Of a stretch of 31,253 nt of DNA, positions 12,582 through 21,803 are shown one piece after another. The stretch covers positions 1 through 31,253 of the IMG/VR virus record IMGVR_UViG_3300025508_000099; one strand, 5' to 3'. How positions within the stretch are numbered: position 1 is the first letter of the stretch; every line of letters starts with the position of its first letter. Origin of the DNA: a virus. The notes beneath the pieces are model-generated. The model had not been told where the DNA came from, did not search any database, and saw nothing but the letters and a program-made list of their open reading frames with translations. A program made the position numbers and the translations under genes.

Positions 12582-14420
12582 ATGACTGAACACGAAAATG
12601 GTATATGGATAAAAAATGTAGAATGCCCCTTCTGCTCCTCTTCTAATAATTTAAGCTTATATGAAAAACCAGATGGCATTATAGATGGATTCTGTCAAAC
12701 TCCAGATTGTCCCGATGGTCAATATAAGTCTACCAATAAATTAGCAGAAACTTTCCTAGCAGAAGAATATGACATTAAGAAGTTAATTAAAACAAACAGT
12801 AATAAAAAACAGGAGGAAAAGGTGATTACTAGAACTAGACGTAGTAAGACTAAAGAAAAAGCTCCTATTAGTAAGGAACAATTTAAAGAAATTATAGATA
12901 ACTCATCACTAAAAGGTGGTGGCTATCGTAAGATTAAAGATGAGTGGAATAAATACTATGGAGTAAGGACTGAATTTGATGGGGATGGTGCTGTAAAATG
13001 CAGATACTATCCTGTGACTCAAGGAGTAAATGATTCTGGTAAGCCTAAGATAACTGCGTTTAAGAAACGAGTGTGTGCTACTAAAGATTTCTACCCTACT
13101 GGACTATTATCTATGGATAGTGATTTGTTTGGGCAGTGGAAATGCAGTAGTAGTAAACGGGTGATAATCTGTGGAGGAGAGGAGGATACAATAGCAGCCA
13201 GACAGATGATTGAAGAATACCGTAAGCGTAAAGGTAAGGATAGCATAGCACCTATTGATGTAGTATCCTCTAGTCTAGGAGAGGGTAGTATAGATAAACA
13301 ATGTCAGAAGCAATATGATTTCTTAGATGGATATGATAGTATCATCTTAAATCTAGATAATGATAAAGCAGGTGATCTTGCTGTAGAAAAATTACTTAAA
13401 GTTTTACCTTATTTAAAAGTAAGGGTCATGGAACAGCCAGAGGATTGTAAAGACGCTTGTGATGTACTTAAAAATGGGCTTGCTAATGATTATATTAGGA
13501 ATATTTACAATGCTAAAAAACCTGTAGTTGCAGGTATCACTGGAAGTAGTACAATATTCGATGGAATCTTAGAGAACGTATCTAAGAAGAAAGTACCTTT
13601 ACCTAACTTCTTAGATAAAGTTAATGTTATGCTGGAGGGTGGTTTATCTATGAACACCTTTAACATTATAGCTGCCCATACCAGCGTAGGTAAGAGTACA
13701 GTTACTAATGAAATACTCTATCACTTAGTAATGAATGCAGAAGATAAGGTAGGTGTTATAAGCCTAGAGGCATCTAAACATGTACTAGGAGAGCAATTAC
13801 TATCCTTACACTTAAACAAACGCATAGCATCTATATCAAATGAAGATGATAAGGTTAAGTTCTTACTTGATAATAAGGATAAATCAGAAGAATTACTCAG
13901 AACAGTAGACGGAGATGATAGATTTTACATTATGGACGATAGAAGTTATCTATCTAATCCAGAGGAAGTGTTTAAGAATATAGATAAACTTATTAGAGGC
14001 TTCGGTGTAAAGTTAATTATCATTGACGTACTATCTGATTTGATGGATAATTTAGATATAAATGCACAAGCAGAGTTTATGGGCAGGATTAAGAAAGTAA
14101 TTGCAGCTAATGAAGTAATTATTATAGGCATTATGCACATGCGTAAGGAGATGTCAGGGAAGGAAGTAAACCCTCATTCTGTAAATGAACACAGTATTTA
14201 TGGAAGCTCTACTGCTATTAAAAGTGCTAGTACGGTAATTCTTATGTCAAGAGATAAACTGGCTGAATGCCCAGAAGAGAAGAATACTACAAGAGTAACA
14301 CTAACCAAAAATAGGGGTAATGGTGTTACAGGTAAATGTTGTGAGATATATTATGACTATAAAACTCATAAACTGCATGACAAAGATGATTGGTTAGAGA
14401 ATAATACTGAGGAGTATTAA
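12582..14420 (+). CDS. T7 gp4-like primase-helicase (612 aa)
   Basis: Bifunctional replication enzyme: it makes RNA primers and unwinds the fork ahead of the family A polymerase. Domains in order: zinc-binding primase domain (C15, C18, C38, C43); linker; TOPRIM primase core with E200-E201 (CGGEED) and D259-x-D261 (LDNDK); RecA-like hexameric helicase with Walker A HTSVGKST (366-373) and Walker B LIIIDVLSD (D482), then GIMHMRK and the C-terminal KSASTVILMSRDK. Length 612 compares with 566 for T7 gp4. It abuts the next gene (0 bases) and lies 278 bases before the DNA polymerase gene. Confidence 0.95.
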   Translation: MTEHENGIWIKNVECPFCSSSNNLSLYEKPDGIIDGFCQTPDCPDGQYKSTNKLAETFLAEEYDIKKLIKTNSNKKQEEKVITRTRRSKTKEKAPISKEQFKEIIDNSSLKGGGYRKIKDEWNKYYGVRTEFDGDGAVKCRYYPVTQGVNDSGKPKITAFKKRVCATKDFYPTGLLSMDSDLFGQWKCSSSKRVIICGGEEDTIAARQMIEEYRKRKGKDSIAPIDVVSSSLGEGSIDKQCQKQYDFLDGYDSIILNLDNDKAGDLAVEKLLKVLPYLKVRVMEQPEDCKDACDVLKNGLANDYIRNIYNAKKPVVAGITGSSTIFDGILENVSKKKVPLPNFLDKVNVMLEGGLSMNTFNIIAAHTSVGKSTVTNEILYHLVMNAEDKVGVISLEASKHVLGEQLLSLHLNKRIASISNEDDKVKFLLDNKDKSEELLRTVDGDDRFYIMDDRSYLSNPEEVFKNIDKLIRGFGVKLIIIDVLSDLMDNLDINAQAEFMGRIKKVIAANEVIIIGIMHMRKEMSGKEVNPHSVNEHSIYGSSTAIKSASTVILMSRDKLAECPEEKNTTRVTLTKNRGNGVTGKCCEIYYDYKTHKLHDKDDWLENNTEEY

Positions 14421-14696
14421 ATGAATAAAGAATTAGAGCAAGTAGTAGAGGCATGTGATAATATAGACGCTGATATATGGGAATGTCTTGGTCGGGAAGA
14501 TGAGTACCCACAATTAGAGATTACAATGACAGCTATGTATGGTTTACATGTTAAGTTCTTGGGTGAATCTATCTGGTATTCAGATGATGACATGAGAGAA
14601 TGGATTGAAGATGAAGGTGACTATGAACCTATAGAGCCTTATTTACGTAAGAAGATTAATGAGAAGATTGAGTTTATTAAAAAGATAAAGGTGTAA
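14421..14696 (+). CDS. acidic hypothetical protein (91 aa)
   Basis: The ATG directly follows the helicase stop. Very acidic, with many Asp/Glu and Trp (WECLGREDEYPQLE, WYSDDDMREWIEDEGDYEP), and a lysine-rich end. It lies between primase-helicase and polymerase, so it may be a small replication accessory or a DNA mimic; neither is shown by the sequence. Confidence 0.6.
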   Translation: MNKELEQVVEACDNIDADIWECLGREDEYPQLEITMTAMYGLHVKFLGESIWYSDDDMREWIEDEGDYEPIEPYLRKKINEKIEFIKKIKV

Positions 14697-14698
14697 AA

Positions 14699-17371
14699 AT
14701 GGCAGTTAACATTACAGGAGATATCGAGACTAATAATCTACTCAACAATGATAGTATTTGTTATAATTCATCGCCTTATAAACTTAAAGATACTTACAAA
14801 ACTCACTGTATTGTATTAGAGATACATGAGACTAATGAGATTATAGCATTCTACAATGGGAAGAAGTATATTCTGGATGGTCGTGAGTTTATTGAGAAAG
14901 ATGATAAGTACACTTATGAGTTGAAAGATTATGAACCTATTGAATACACGCATTATCAATTAAGGGAATTTCCTGATTACATTAAAGGTATTAAGGATTT
15001 AGATAAGGTTGTATTTCACAATGGAATTAACTTTGATTTCCTCTCCTGTAAGTTGTACTTCGGTATGGACTATACTATTGGTGGGTTAGACGGAGAGTCT
15101 GATACGTGGTGTGGTAGAGAAGTGGATATTGTAGATACAATGATCTTATCTAAAACATTAAACTCTGATCGTTTATGTGGTCACAGTCTAGATAAATTAT
15201 CTAAAGTAGCTGGAGGTGCTGAGAAGGTAGATTTTAGACCACACGTACCTAAGAAAGATAAGTACAATACATTTGCAGTGGATATGTTGTACTACAATAT
15301 TTTTGATGTGAAGTCTAATACAGATGTATATAATTACTTAGAGAAAGAACGTAAGCAAGACGATTGGAATTGGGATGCAGCTATTAGATTAGAGAAGAAA
15401 GTGGCAGAAATAGTATGTCGCTCTAGTCACAGAGGATTCAAGTTTGACATAGAATTAGCTGAGAAATGTATTCGTGAGCTTGACGAACTCATGGAAGAAA
15501 GACGACAACGTGTAGAACCATTACTACCACCACGACCAGCTACTAAGAAGTTTCTAAAGGAACATACACCTCCTGCTAGTCAGATACTAGAGAAGGAGAT
15601 TCCATTCCCTAAGTCATTCTTTAACAAGAAGATGAAGTTAAGTAAGACGGGCGAGAAATGGCTAGAGAAATATGATGCCACTTATAATGAAGATAAATGT
15701 GAGATTGAAGTAAATGGTATTACATTAAAGAAAGACTATGATACAGGTGGTGGCAATTATAGTTTTCCTCCTGTAGCATTTACAGAGAAATCTTTATCGG
15801 CTAATATTAAGAAGTTTGCAGATAAACATGGTGGTAGTTATGATGAGGATAATTTAACTATTATAGTGTTTGGTGAGACTATGAAGTTACCTATTGATGT
15901 GAAGGCGTTGAAGACTCACATGGTGGCTGAAATTAAAAATACTACCCATATTAAAGAGTGGCTGGTATCTCTAGGATGGCAACCATCTGAGTATAAGATG
16001 AAGGACATTACACTAAAGTCTGGCACTAAGATTAAGCGCACTAAGGAAGAACTGGAAGTAGCTGTAGATAGGTATATAGAAGAGACTCTTAATTCTGAGT
16101 TTTGTTCTGATCGTTGCAAACACCTAAGAGCTAGGCCTACTTACTTGAGTTTAAAAAGTAAGATGATGGAAAAAGCAGAACGGTATGGATGTAAAGTTCT
16201 GACCAACGCTTCCTTCACAGTAGGCCAAAATAAAGAGTTGTGTAAGGATTTAGAACGTATTGCTGAGAGATTTCCTTACGTACAGGATATTGTAGAATAT
16301 CTTACATATAAACACAGGCGTTCAAGTATTTTAGGTGGAGATGCAGATTGGGATAGTGATGAAGAAGCTGAAAAAGGGTATATGGCTCATGTAAGGGAGG
16401 ATGGGAGAATTGCTACGGAAGCTGATACTTGTGGTTGTGCATCAAGTAGATTTAAGCATAAAAAGGTTACGAATATTCCTCGTACTACATCTTTATATGG
16501 CAAACAGATGAGGGCTTTGTTTGGAGTAGATAAAGATTACTTACAAGTTGGGTATGATTTTGATAGTCTAGAGAATGTAATTCAGGCACACTACACTTGG
16601 GGTTATGATAGTGAGGATAAACCTTACTGTAATTCTCTAGTAAGACCTAAACCTCTGGACGCACATACAATCATGGCAGAAGCCTTGTCTCTAACATTAG
16701 GTACAACATTTGATAGAGGTAGTGCCAAATCTGTGAACTATTGTATTGCTTATGGAGGACAAGCACCTAAAGTAGCTCAGACTATCGGCTGTGATGTCAA
16801 AACAGGAGAGAGAGTATTTGACACCTACTGGGAAGTTGCTAAACCTCTCAAGATACTACAGGATAAGTTGACTAAATGGTGGGAAGTAAAGGGAGATAAG
16901 AAGTATATTATCGCTCTTGATGGCAGGAAGATATATACTAGGGCTAAACATGCCCTCTTAAATTCTTTATTCCAAAGCGGAGGGGTTATTTGTGCTAAAG
17001 TAGCGGCAGTTTACCACGATAAGTTAATTAATGATGCAGGACTATCTTGCGATTTCTTTAAGGATGACTGGAGAAATAAGAAGTTCTCACAATCACTTAT
17101 AATGTTTCATGATGAAGCGCAGATAGAAGAGAACCGTGAGAACTTTATATTTAAATCTTTTAATAGTAAAGAAGAAGCGTTGACTTTTAGTAAAGAAGAT
17201 GATAAGATATGGTCTGAGCCTATTTATAAAGGAGATAGAGTGTTCTTAGGTTGGAGTCTATCCTCTGAGCTGATAACCAAGGCAGTAGATATGACTACAG
17301 AACATTTTAAGTTGAAAGTACCATTGACCGCAGGGTATGCAATTGGTAAAGATTGGTCGGACTGTCACTAA
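14699..17371 (+). CDS. family A DNA polymerase, T7 gp5-like (890 aa)
   Basis: Replicative polymerase with 3'-5' proofreading. Exonuclease: Exo I D8/E10 (GDIET), Exo II HNGINFD (H107-D113), Exo III Y199/D203 (YYNIFD). Polymerase: motif A with D620 and E625 (YDFDSLE), motif B R673-x3-K677-x3-Y681 (RGSAKSVNYCIAYGG), motif C HDE (804-806). It ends GKDWSDCH, the usual T7-like C-terminus, so the protein is complete. At 890 residues it is longer than T7 gp5 (704); the extra length is spread through the exonuclease-to-thumb region. Immediately after the stop lies a homing-endonuclease remnant. Upstream context: primase-helicase. Confidence 0.97.
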   Translation: MAVNITGDIETNNLLNNDSICYNSSPYKLKDTYKTHCIVLEIHETNEIIAFYNGKKYILDGREFIEKDDKYTYELKDYEPIEYTHYQLREFPDYIKGIKDLDKVVFHNGINFDFLSCKLYFGMDYTIGGLDGESDTWCGREVDIVDTMILSKTLNSDRLCGHSLDKLSKVAGGAEKVDFRPHVPKKDKYNTFAVDMLYYNIFDVKSNTDVYNYLEKERKQDDWNWDAAIRLEKKVAEIVCRSSHRGFKFDIELAEKCIRELDELMEERRQRVEPLLPPRPATKKFLKEHTPPASQILEKEIPFPKSFFNKKMKLSKTGEKWLEKYDATYNEDKCEIEVNGITLKKDYDTGGGNYSFPPVAFTEKSLSANIKKFADKHGGSYDEDNLTIIVFGETMKLPIDVKALKTHMVAEIKNTTHIKEWLVSLGWQPSEYKMKDITLKSGTKIKRTKEELEVAVDRYIEETLNSEFCSDRCKHLRARPTYLSLKSKMMEKAERYGCKVLTNASFTVGQNKELCKDLERIAERFPYVQDIVEYLTYKHRRSSILGGDADWDSDEEAEKGYMAHVREDGRIATEADTCGCASSRFKHKKVTNIPRTTSLYGKQMRALFGVDKDYLQVGYDFDSLENVIQAHYTWGYDSEDKPYCNSLVRPKPLDAHTIMAEALSLTLGTTFDRGSAKSVNYCIAYGGQAPKVAQTIGCDVKTGERVFDTYWEVAKPLKILQDKLTKWWEVKGDKKYIIALDGRKIYTRAKHALLNSLFQSGGVICAKVAAVYHDKLINDAGLSCDFFKDDWRNKKFSQSLIMFHDEAQIEENRENFIFKSFNSKEEALTFSKEDDKIWSEPIYKGDRVFLGWSLSSELITKAVDMTTEHFKLKVPLTAGYAIGKDWSDCH

Positions 17372-17373
17372 AG

Positions 17374-17514
17374 AGGGTGGCTAAATTTAAAAAAGATGGT
17401 AAACAAAAACATCTAGGTAATCATGTATTGGAAACAGATGCAGCCAAGGCCTATAATGACTACGCTTTTAAGATTAATGGTGAATACGCCTACTTAAACA
17501 AAATAGAGGATTAA
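17374..17514 (+). pseudogene. remnant of an HNH-AP2 homing endonuclease (AP2 domain end)
   Basis: In the frame read from 17374 the DNA encodes 46 residues, RVAKFKKDGKQKHLG ... AAKAYNDYAFKINGEYAYLNKIED, then TAA. This matches the last two thirds of the AP2 domains of the genes at 1559 and 10756 (RVMRGGKLHHLGYF..., EYANLNKV). It has no start codon and no nuclease part, and begins 2 bases after the polymerase stop in another frame. Thus a third endonuclease once stood here and lost its front by deletion. Its 3' end still supplies AGAGG as ribosome binding site for the gene at 17516. Confidence 0.85.
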
Positions 17515-17515
17515 C

Positions 17516-17914
17516 ATGAAGAATGATTATGTAGAAACTATAGTAAATAAAATACCTATCTCTAGACAAGTAGAAGTGTACAATAAACTAGATAACTGGG
17601 AGTGGTTTGAAGAATTACCAGAAGATGAGCCTAATTACTATGTACCTAATAGTGTAAGAGGATATTTTCTTTATTTTCTACAGAAAGCTATAAGTCGTAA
17701 TTTTAGTGGCAAACGTAAACCTAATTCACCCTCCCCTGTACTATGGTCAGACATAGTAGAAGAAAAAGTAGGAGGTTATAAAGACAGATGTAATAGGTAT
17801 AGTGTATTTATGAATAGCTATAGGAATAAGAGTGTAGAGGGTTTAACACAAATAGATTTAATAAGAATGTTGAATAAATTAGATGAAATCAATGGAGAAA
17901 TAAATGAACGATAA
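17516..17914 (+). CDS. hypothetical protein (132 aa)
   Basis: ATG 1 base after the AP2 remnant. Hydrophilic protein with WEWFEELPEDEPNYYVP near the front and a helical C-terminus (IDLIRMLNKLDEINGEIN). No motif recognised. The end overlaps the next start by 11 bases, so it belongs to the polymerase-to-SSB gene series. Confidence 0.6.
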   Translation: MKNDYVETIVNKIPISRQVEVYNKLDNWEWFEELPEDEPNYYVPNSVRGYFLYFLQKAISRNFSGKRKPNSPSPVLWSDIVEEKVGGYKDRCNRYSVFMNSYRNKSVEGLTQIDLIRMLNKLDEINGEINER

Positions 17915-18158
17915 AACAAGATATAAAATTGGAGATGAACTAAAAGCAACCTTAGTTATCACAGAAGAGGATGAATATGATGATGAAAAACATTATTCTT
18001 TAGAGGTTAAAGGATTACCTGATGCAGGTATAGATAATGTTTTCACTCAGGAAGAATTAGATCAAGTATTCAATCGTGCTTTTATTAAACGTAAATTACA
18101 AGCTGATATTGATAAAGCAACTAAACTATTAGAGGAGATGAATAATAATGATGCCTAA
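17904..18158 (+). CDS. hypothetical protein (84 aa)
   Basis: GGAG ribosome binding site inside the preceding gene. A strand-rich first half (IGDELKATLVITEEDEYDDEK) is followed by a C-terminal helix with heptad-like spacing (LQADIDKATKLLEEMNN). Possibly a small dimer. Function unknown. Confidence 0.55.
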   Translation: MNDKTRYKIGDELKATLVITEEDEYDDEKHYSLEVKGLPDAGIDNVFTQEELDQVFNRAFIKRKLQADIDKATKLLEEMNNNDA

Positions 18159-18342
18159 ATTTCTATCACAAGTCCCTATTAATGACTTCGAGCATGAAGA
18201 TGGAGGTAAGGGATTAACATTAACGTATGAATGGTTAACTGAACAACTTAGAATAGGAGGGGTTATGGAAAGTAATGAGGTTATTAGTCAAGTAAATGTA
18301 GCACATGAAGGTATTGTGTTATTTGTTAAGGAGGGAATGTAA
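18148..18342 (+). CDS. hypothetical protein (64 aa)
   Basis: Starts inside the end of the previous gene (MM) and ends one base into the next start region. It contains VPINDFEHEDGGKGLTLTYE and a strand-like end (AHEGIVLFVKEGM). No family recognised; supported by tight coupling and ribosome binding site GAGGAG. Confidence 0.5.
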   Translation: MMPKFLSQVPINDFEHEDGGKGLTLTYEWLTEQLRIGGVMESNEVISQVNVAHEGIVLFVKEGM

Positions 18343-18791
18343 TGTTATTTTATATATTATGGTTATTGGCTTTTATAGCAGTAATACTAGGAGTCATAAA
18401 GTCATTCCATAGGTATGATGAAGGTGGAGGCTTCTTTATGATAATATTTGGTATAGTATTTTGTATTATACCCCTAGTATCTTGGATTAGCCATTCCAGT
18501 GATCTTTCTAACATTAAGAACCAACACTTGAATATAAAAGAATATCAATTGCGTGTGGATAGTTTACAAGAGAGGTTAAATAACTTTGACTACCCAGTAG
18601 GCGCATTAATGAATGCAGATACTCCAGTTGCAGCCATTGTTAACTCACTGTCTCATGCAGAGTCAAAACTATTAGCAGCAAAAGAGAGTATGATTGAAAG
18701 TATTAAAGACGTAGATGCTAGAAAATTAGGGCCAATGTCAGGAGTTATTAACTTCGTTGGCGATTATAAACAACAAACTGAATTAAATTAA
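18342..18791 (+). CDS. two-pass membrane protein with periplasmic or cytosolic helical tail (149 aa)
   Basis: Membrane segments at about residues 2-21 (LFYILWLLAFIAVILGVIKS) and 31-50 (FFMIIFGIVFCIIPLVSWI). Then an extended helical region (LNIKEYQLRVDSLQERLNNF and AESKLLAAKESMIESIKD), likely a coiled coil. AAGGAGG ribosome binding site. The general form resembles LemA-like or phage membrane scaffolds, but I cannot assign it. It may anchor a phage complex at the membrane. Confidence 0.65.
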   Translation: MLFYILWLLAFIAVILGVIKSFHRYDEGGGFFMIIFGIVFCIIPLVSWISHSSDLSNIKNQHLNIKEYQLRVDSLQERLNNFDYPVGALMNADTPVAAIVNSLSHAESKLLAAKESMIESIKDVDARKLGPMSGVINFVGDYKQQTELN

Positions 18792-18804
18792 TAGGAAATG
18801 TAAT

Positions 18805-19074
18805 ATGACGACAGTAAACTTTAAATATGAAAATGGTGACTTACTTAGAGATAAAGTAACTAAACTGGAAGGTATTGTGCGTGTACGTGCAGAGTATTCT
18901 ACAGGGTGTCACCACTATGGATTGCAACAACAGAAGGTATTAGAAGCGGGGGGTACTCCAGAGTGGGTGTGGTTAGACCAGTCACAATTAGAGTTAGTAG
19001 AAAATGGTGTGGTAACTTATGATGTAAACCCAGAGACTACTAGTGGGTCATTTCCATCAGGGCCTAATCAGTAA
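18805..19074 (+). CDS. conserved phage small protein (89 aa)
   Basis: The pattern DKVTKLEGIVRVRAEYSTGCHHYGLQQQ ... PEWVWLDQSQLELVE is typical of a widespread phage/prophage family of small beta-barrel proteins (turn 'TGC..YG', then 'W.D..LE'). The tail is Ser/Gly/Pro-rich. AGGAAATGTAAT leads into ATG, a leader shared with the next gene. Role unknown. Confidence 0.65.
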   Translation: MTTVNFKYENGDLLRDKVTKLEGIVRVRAEYSTGCHHYGLQQQKVLEAGGTPEWVWLDQSQLELVENGVVTYDVNPETTSGSFPSGPNQ

Positions 19075-19109
19075 TAAACTAATTAAATTAAACTAAGAGG
19101 AAATGTAAT

Positions 19110-20222
19110 ATGAGCTTGAAAAAGAAACAACTAGAATCACAAGGCGAAGGTCTTAACTACAACTTCATTCACGGTCAAGTGGAGGACGATACACATGATG
19201 CACGCATCTCTGTTATTATTGATGCTGGAACACAGGAAGCAGCAGAAGCAGTGTATGGTACTAAAATGGATGTTACTAACGTATCGTACTTCTTAACAGA
19301 AGAGGAAGCATTTGATTATGGAGATCGTGCAGAGAAGATTGTAGGTGGGTATATCTATGGAGAAGAAGGCTGGGATGAGCAGCCAGAAGAAGTAGAGGCT
19401 ACTAAGGAGATTATCGAAGAATACAAAGTAGATGCAGAAGTAGGACAGACATTATATCAAGTAAACTTTAAGATCGTGCAGCCTAAGCCAAGGGAAGAGG
19501 TTATCTATGCTGTAGACTTAGTAGACACGTATGTTAATTATAAAGAAGATGGTACAAAAGAAGATGCACTTCAATACCGCGTGTGGTTAAACCAACGTGA
19601 TTTTATGACTAAAGAGTTGAAAGGCTTCTCTACTAACTTTGCACCACCTAAAGGTAAGAACAACAAGGGTTGGACATTCTCTCCTTTATCTATGCACTCT
19701 AAGTTAGCAGAAGCTACAGGTGAGCTAGATATTATCAACCCTCAGAGCGCAGATCATGGTGATCTATCTTTATTACTAGATAAACCTATTGGCATCCCTA
19801 CTACACAAAAGCACTCTGAAAGTAATGGTAAGGAATATATTAACTTAAAGATTGGTGCGCCTGTACGTCTATCTAAGAAATTACTTAACTTAGGTATTAC
19901 AGAATTAGATTGCACACCAGAAGCTATTGATTTTGAGACAGCTACAGTAGAGCAATTTGAGAATGCTAAACCTAATAAATTGGTGATTGCTAAAATCAAG
20001 AAGTCTATTGATTATGAAGGCTCTCAGATGCAGAAAGCATTAGAAGAGTGGGAAGCTAGTAAAGGAAGTTCTAATAAAACTGAGGTAGCCGATGAAGATA
20101 AGCAAGAGACATCCAAAGAAGAAGTTCCTAAGAAGTCAGTTGAGAAAGCGAAGGCTAAAACTAAAGCTCCTGTAGATGATGAAGAAGTAGATGCAGATGA
20201 TGTATTTGGTTTAGATGACTAA
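19110..20222 (+). CDS. probable single-stranded DNA-binding protein (370 aa)
   Basis: Assigned from position between polymerase and exonuclease genes, and from its C-terminus. A Lys/Glu-rich linker (about 315-350) is followed by the strongly acidic end DDEEVDADDVFGLDD, the kind of acidic tail with a final aromatic-hydrophobic tip that T7 gp2.5 and bacterial SSB use to contact replication partners. The N-terminal 300 residues contain strands consistent with an OB-type fold (DVTNVSYFLTEEE, IYAVDLVDTYVNY). At 370 residues it is longer than T7 gp2.5 (232). The fold itself cannot be shown by eye. Confidence 0.65.
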   Translation: MSLKKKQLESQGEGLNYNFIHGQVEDDTHDARISVIIDAGTQEAAEAVYGTKMDVTNVSYFLTEEEAFDYGDRAEKIVGGYIYGEEGWDEQPEEVEATKEIIEEYKVDAEVGQTLYQVNFKIVQPKPREEVIYAVDLVDTYVNYKEDGTKEDALQYRVWLNQRDFMTKELKGFSTNFAPPKGKNNKGWTFSPLSMHSKLAEATGELDIINPQSADHGDLSLLLDKPIGIPTTQKHSESNGKEYINLKIGAPVRLSKKLLNLGITELDCTPEAIDFETATVEQFENAKPNKLVIAKIKKSIDYEGSQMQKALEEWEASKGSSNKTEVADEDKQETSKEEVPKKSVEKAKAKTKAPVDDEEVDADDVFGLDD

Positions 20223-20266
20223 GCAATAATAGCATACACAAGGATGTGTATAATCTAGGAGGACGT

Positions 20267-21466
20267 ATGGGATTAAAGAAGAATAAACCAGTAGACGGAA
20301 GATTAAAACAGTTTCCAGATAGTAAACTAACAGCAATCTTAGATACAGATTGGTGTGCTTATAGTATTGCGAGTGTGGGAGATGAGTTGTACATAGAGGT
20401 TACGCACAATGGTACAGGCAAGACTGTAGAGTTTAAAAATGTAACTGAGTTCAAAGGTAAAGGTAAGCAATTAGGTGGCTGGTTAGGGGAACAGAATATT
20501 AAACGTGAGGCTAAAGGTAAGCCATTACTGTCTCTTGATGACTTCACTATAGAGCCTAAACAAAGACGTAAGAAGGAGTATGAATATAAAACTATCAAGG
20601 AAACTGAATATAATAAGAAAGATTATAGAGGGTGGACTGTTATAGGTGAACCTGATTTAGATGGGGATATTCAATTAAGAAAACCTATTACGGATGATGA
20701 AGCCTTAGTACGAATCTTCTATTCTGCCAAATCTACTATTAAGAAAGCATTAGCGGATTTAGGTACACATAAGTATGAATCTTACTTAGGAAAAGGTGGT
20801 AAATACCGCGAGGATTTATCTACACTGCTAAAGTACAAAGGTAATAGAGATAATACTTTACGCCCTCTTGTAATGAAAGATGTAGTAGAATATTTAGAAC
20901 GATCCTTTGATAGTACCGTTATAAATCACATCGAGAATGATGATGCAGTTGTAATGAGGGCTTATGGTGATCCTAATGCTGTAGTAGTAGGAGAGGATAA
21001 AGATTTCTATGGATGCCCAGTAAAATTCTTTAATGCTAATCGTCCAGAAGAAGGTATTATAGATGGAGATTGTTTTGGAGAGTTACGAAGAGAGGGGGCT
21101 AAGAATAAAATAAGAGGTCATGGCAGATTATTCTCTTATTGGCAAATGTTAGCTGGTGATTCGTCTGATAATTATAAAGCGAGTTGTCACTCTGATGTTA
21201 GGTATGGAGATGTAGCAGCTTATAATGACCTTGTAGATTGCAAAGATGATAAAGAAGCTCTAGAGAAAATGATAGAGGTGTTCAAGCGTTTATATCCAGA
21301 ACCTAAAGTAGTTAAATCATGGAGAGGCCATGAGATGCTAATAGATTGGTTGTATGTAGCTAGAGAGCAATTTAGAATGGCTACCATGTTACGTTGGGAA
21401 GGGGATAGTAGAACGTTGGATACGGAGCTTGCTAAGTATAATGTGGAGTATAGTTATGAAAACTGA
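20267..21466 (+). CDS. 5'-3' exonuclease, T7 gp6/FEN-like (399 aa)
   Basis: PIN/FLAP-type nuclease that removes RNA primers and degrades 5' ends. Metal-binding motifs: ILDTDW (D26/D28), NHIENDDAVVMRAYG (about 215-229), VGEDKDFYG (about 234-242), and MLAGDSSDNY (about 294-303), the order found in T7 gp6 and T4 RNase H. A Lys/Arg region (KYKGNRDNTLRP) matches the arch. The start is ATG 20267 with AGGAGG 10 bases before; the frame is open 21 bases further. A small ORF starts in its last codons. Confidence 0.85.
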   Translation: MGLKKNKPVDGRLKQFPDSKLTAILDTDWCAYSIASVGDELYIEVTHNGTGKTVEFKNVTEFKGKGKQLGGWLGEQNIKREAKGKPLLSLDDFTIEPKQRRKKEYEYKTIKETEYNKKDYRGWTVIGEPDLDGDIQLRKPITDDEALVRIFYSAKSTIKKALADLGTHKYESYLGKGGKYREDLSTLLKYKGNRDNTLRPLVMKDVVEYLERSFDSTVINHIENDDAVVMRAYGDPNAVVVGEDKDFYGCPVKFFNANRPEEGIIDGDCFGELRREGAKNKIRGHGRLFSYWQMLAGDSSDNYKASCHSDVRYGDVAAYNDLVDCKDDKEALEKMIEVFKRLYPEPKVVKSWRGHEMLIDWLYVAREQFRMATMLRWEGDSRTLDTELAKYNVEYSYEN

Positions 21467-21590
21467 ATATAAACTATGGCACTTTACCTATGAAAGTGTA
21501 GGTAAAGTTACTGTTATATATTGGAAAGATGTACCTATAGTAGAAAGGGTATGTAATCAGGTAATGATATTTGGATGGTGGCTATATTAG
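21456..21590 (+). CDS. hypothetical protein (44 aa)
   Basis: Short ORF beginning inside the end of the exonuclease gene and ending just before the AGGAGG of the next gene. Residues MKTEYKLWHFTYESVGKV then IYWKDVPIVERV and a hydrophobic end, MIFGWWLY. It fills an otherwise empty 136 bases, with codon use like its neighbours. Weakly supported start (GGAG at 21445). Confidence 0.5.
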   Translation: MKTEYKLWHFTYESVGKVTVIYWKDVPIVERVCNQVMIFGWWLY

Positions 21591-21602
21591 GAGGAGTAAC
21601 TA

Positions 21603-21803
21603 ATGAAACAAGTAGCAATACTATACAAAGGTGATAAACCATCTTACCCAGAAGTAGAGGATATGGAATATACATACATTAAGAATCCTTGGCATGTACA
21701 TGGTATGGCATTCGATGGACTGATAGTAGATGATATGAGTATAGATAAGAGTTTGGTTAAACAAGCTATGAGTTATGTGAGAGAAGGTGACTATGACACC
21801 TGA
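21603..21803 (+). CDS. hypothetical protein (66 aa)
   Basis: AGGAGG ribosome binding site. An alternating strand-like protein (QVAILYKGDKPSYPEVEDM, MEYTYIKNPWHVHG, LIVDDMSIDKS). No motif recognised. The end overlaps the next start by about 10 bases. Confidence 0.55.
   Translation: MKQVAILYKGDKPSYPEVEDMEYTYIKNPWHVHGMAFDGLIVDDMSIDKSLVKQAMSYVREGDYDT

Noticed and set aside
14699-17371. Intron or intein inside the long DNA polymerase gene
   Set aside because: All exonuclease and polymerase motifs are in one frame and in order, with no Cys/Ser-start or His-Asn-end intein splice motifs; the extra length looks like ordinary insertions.
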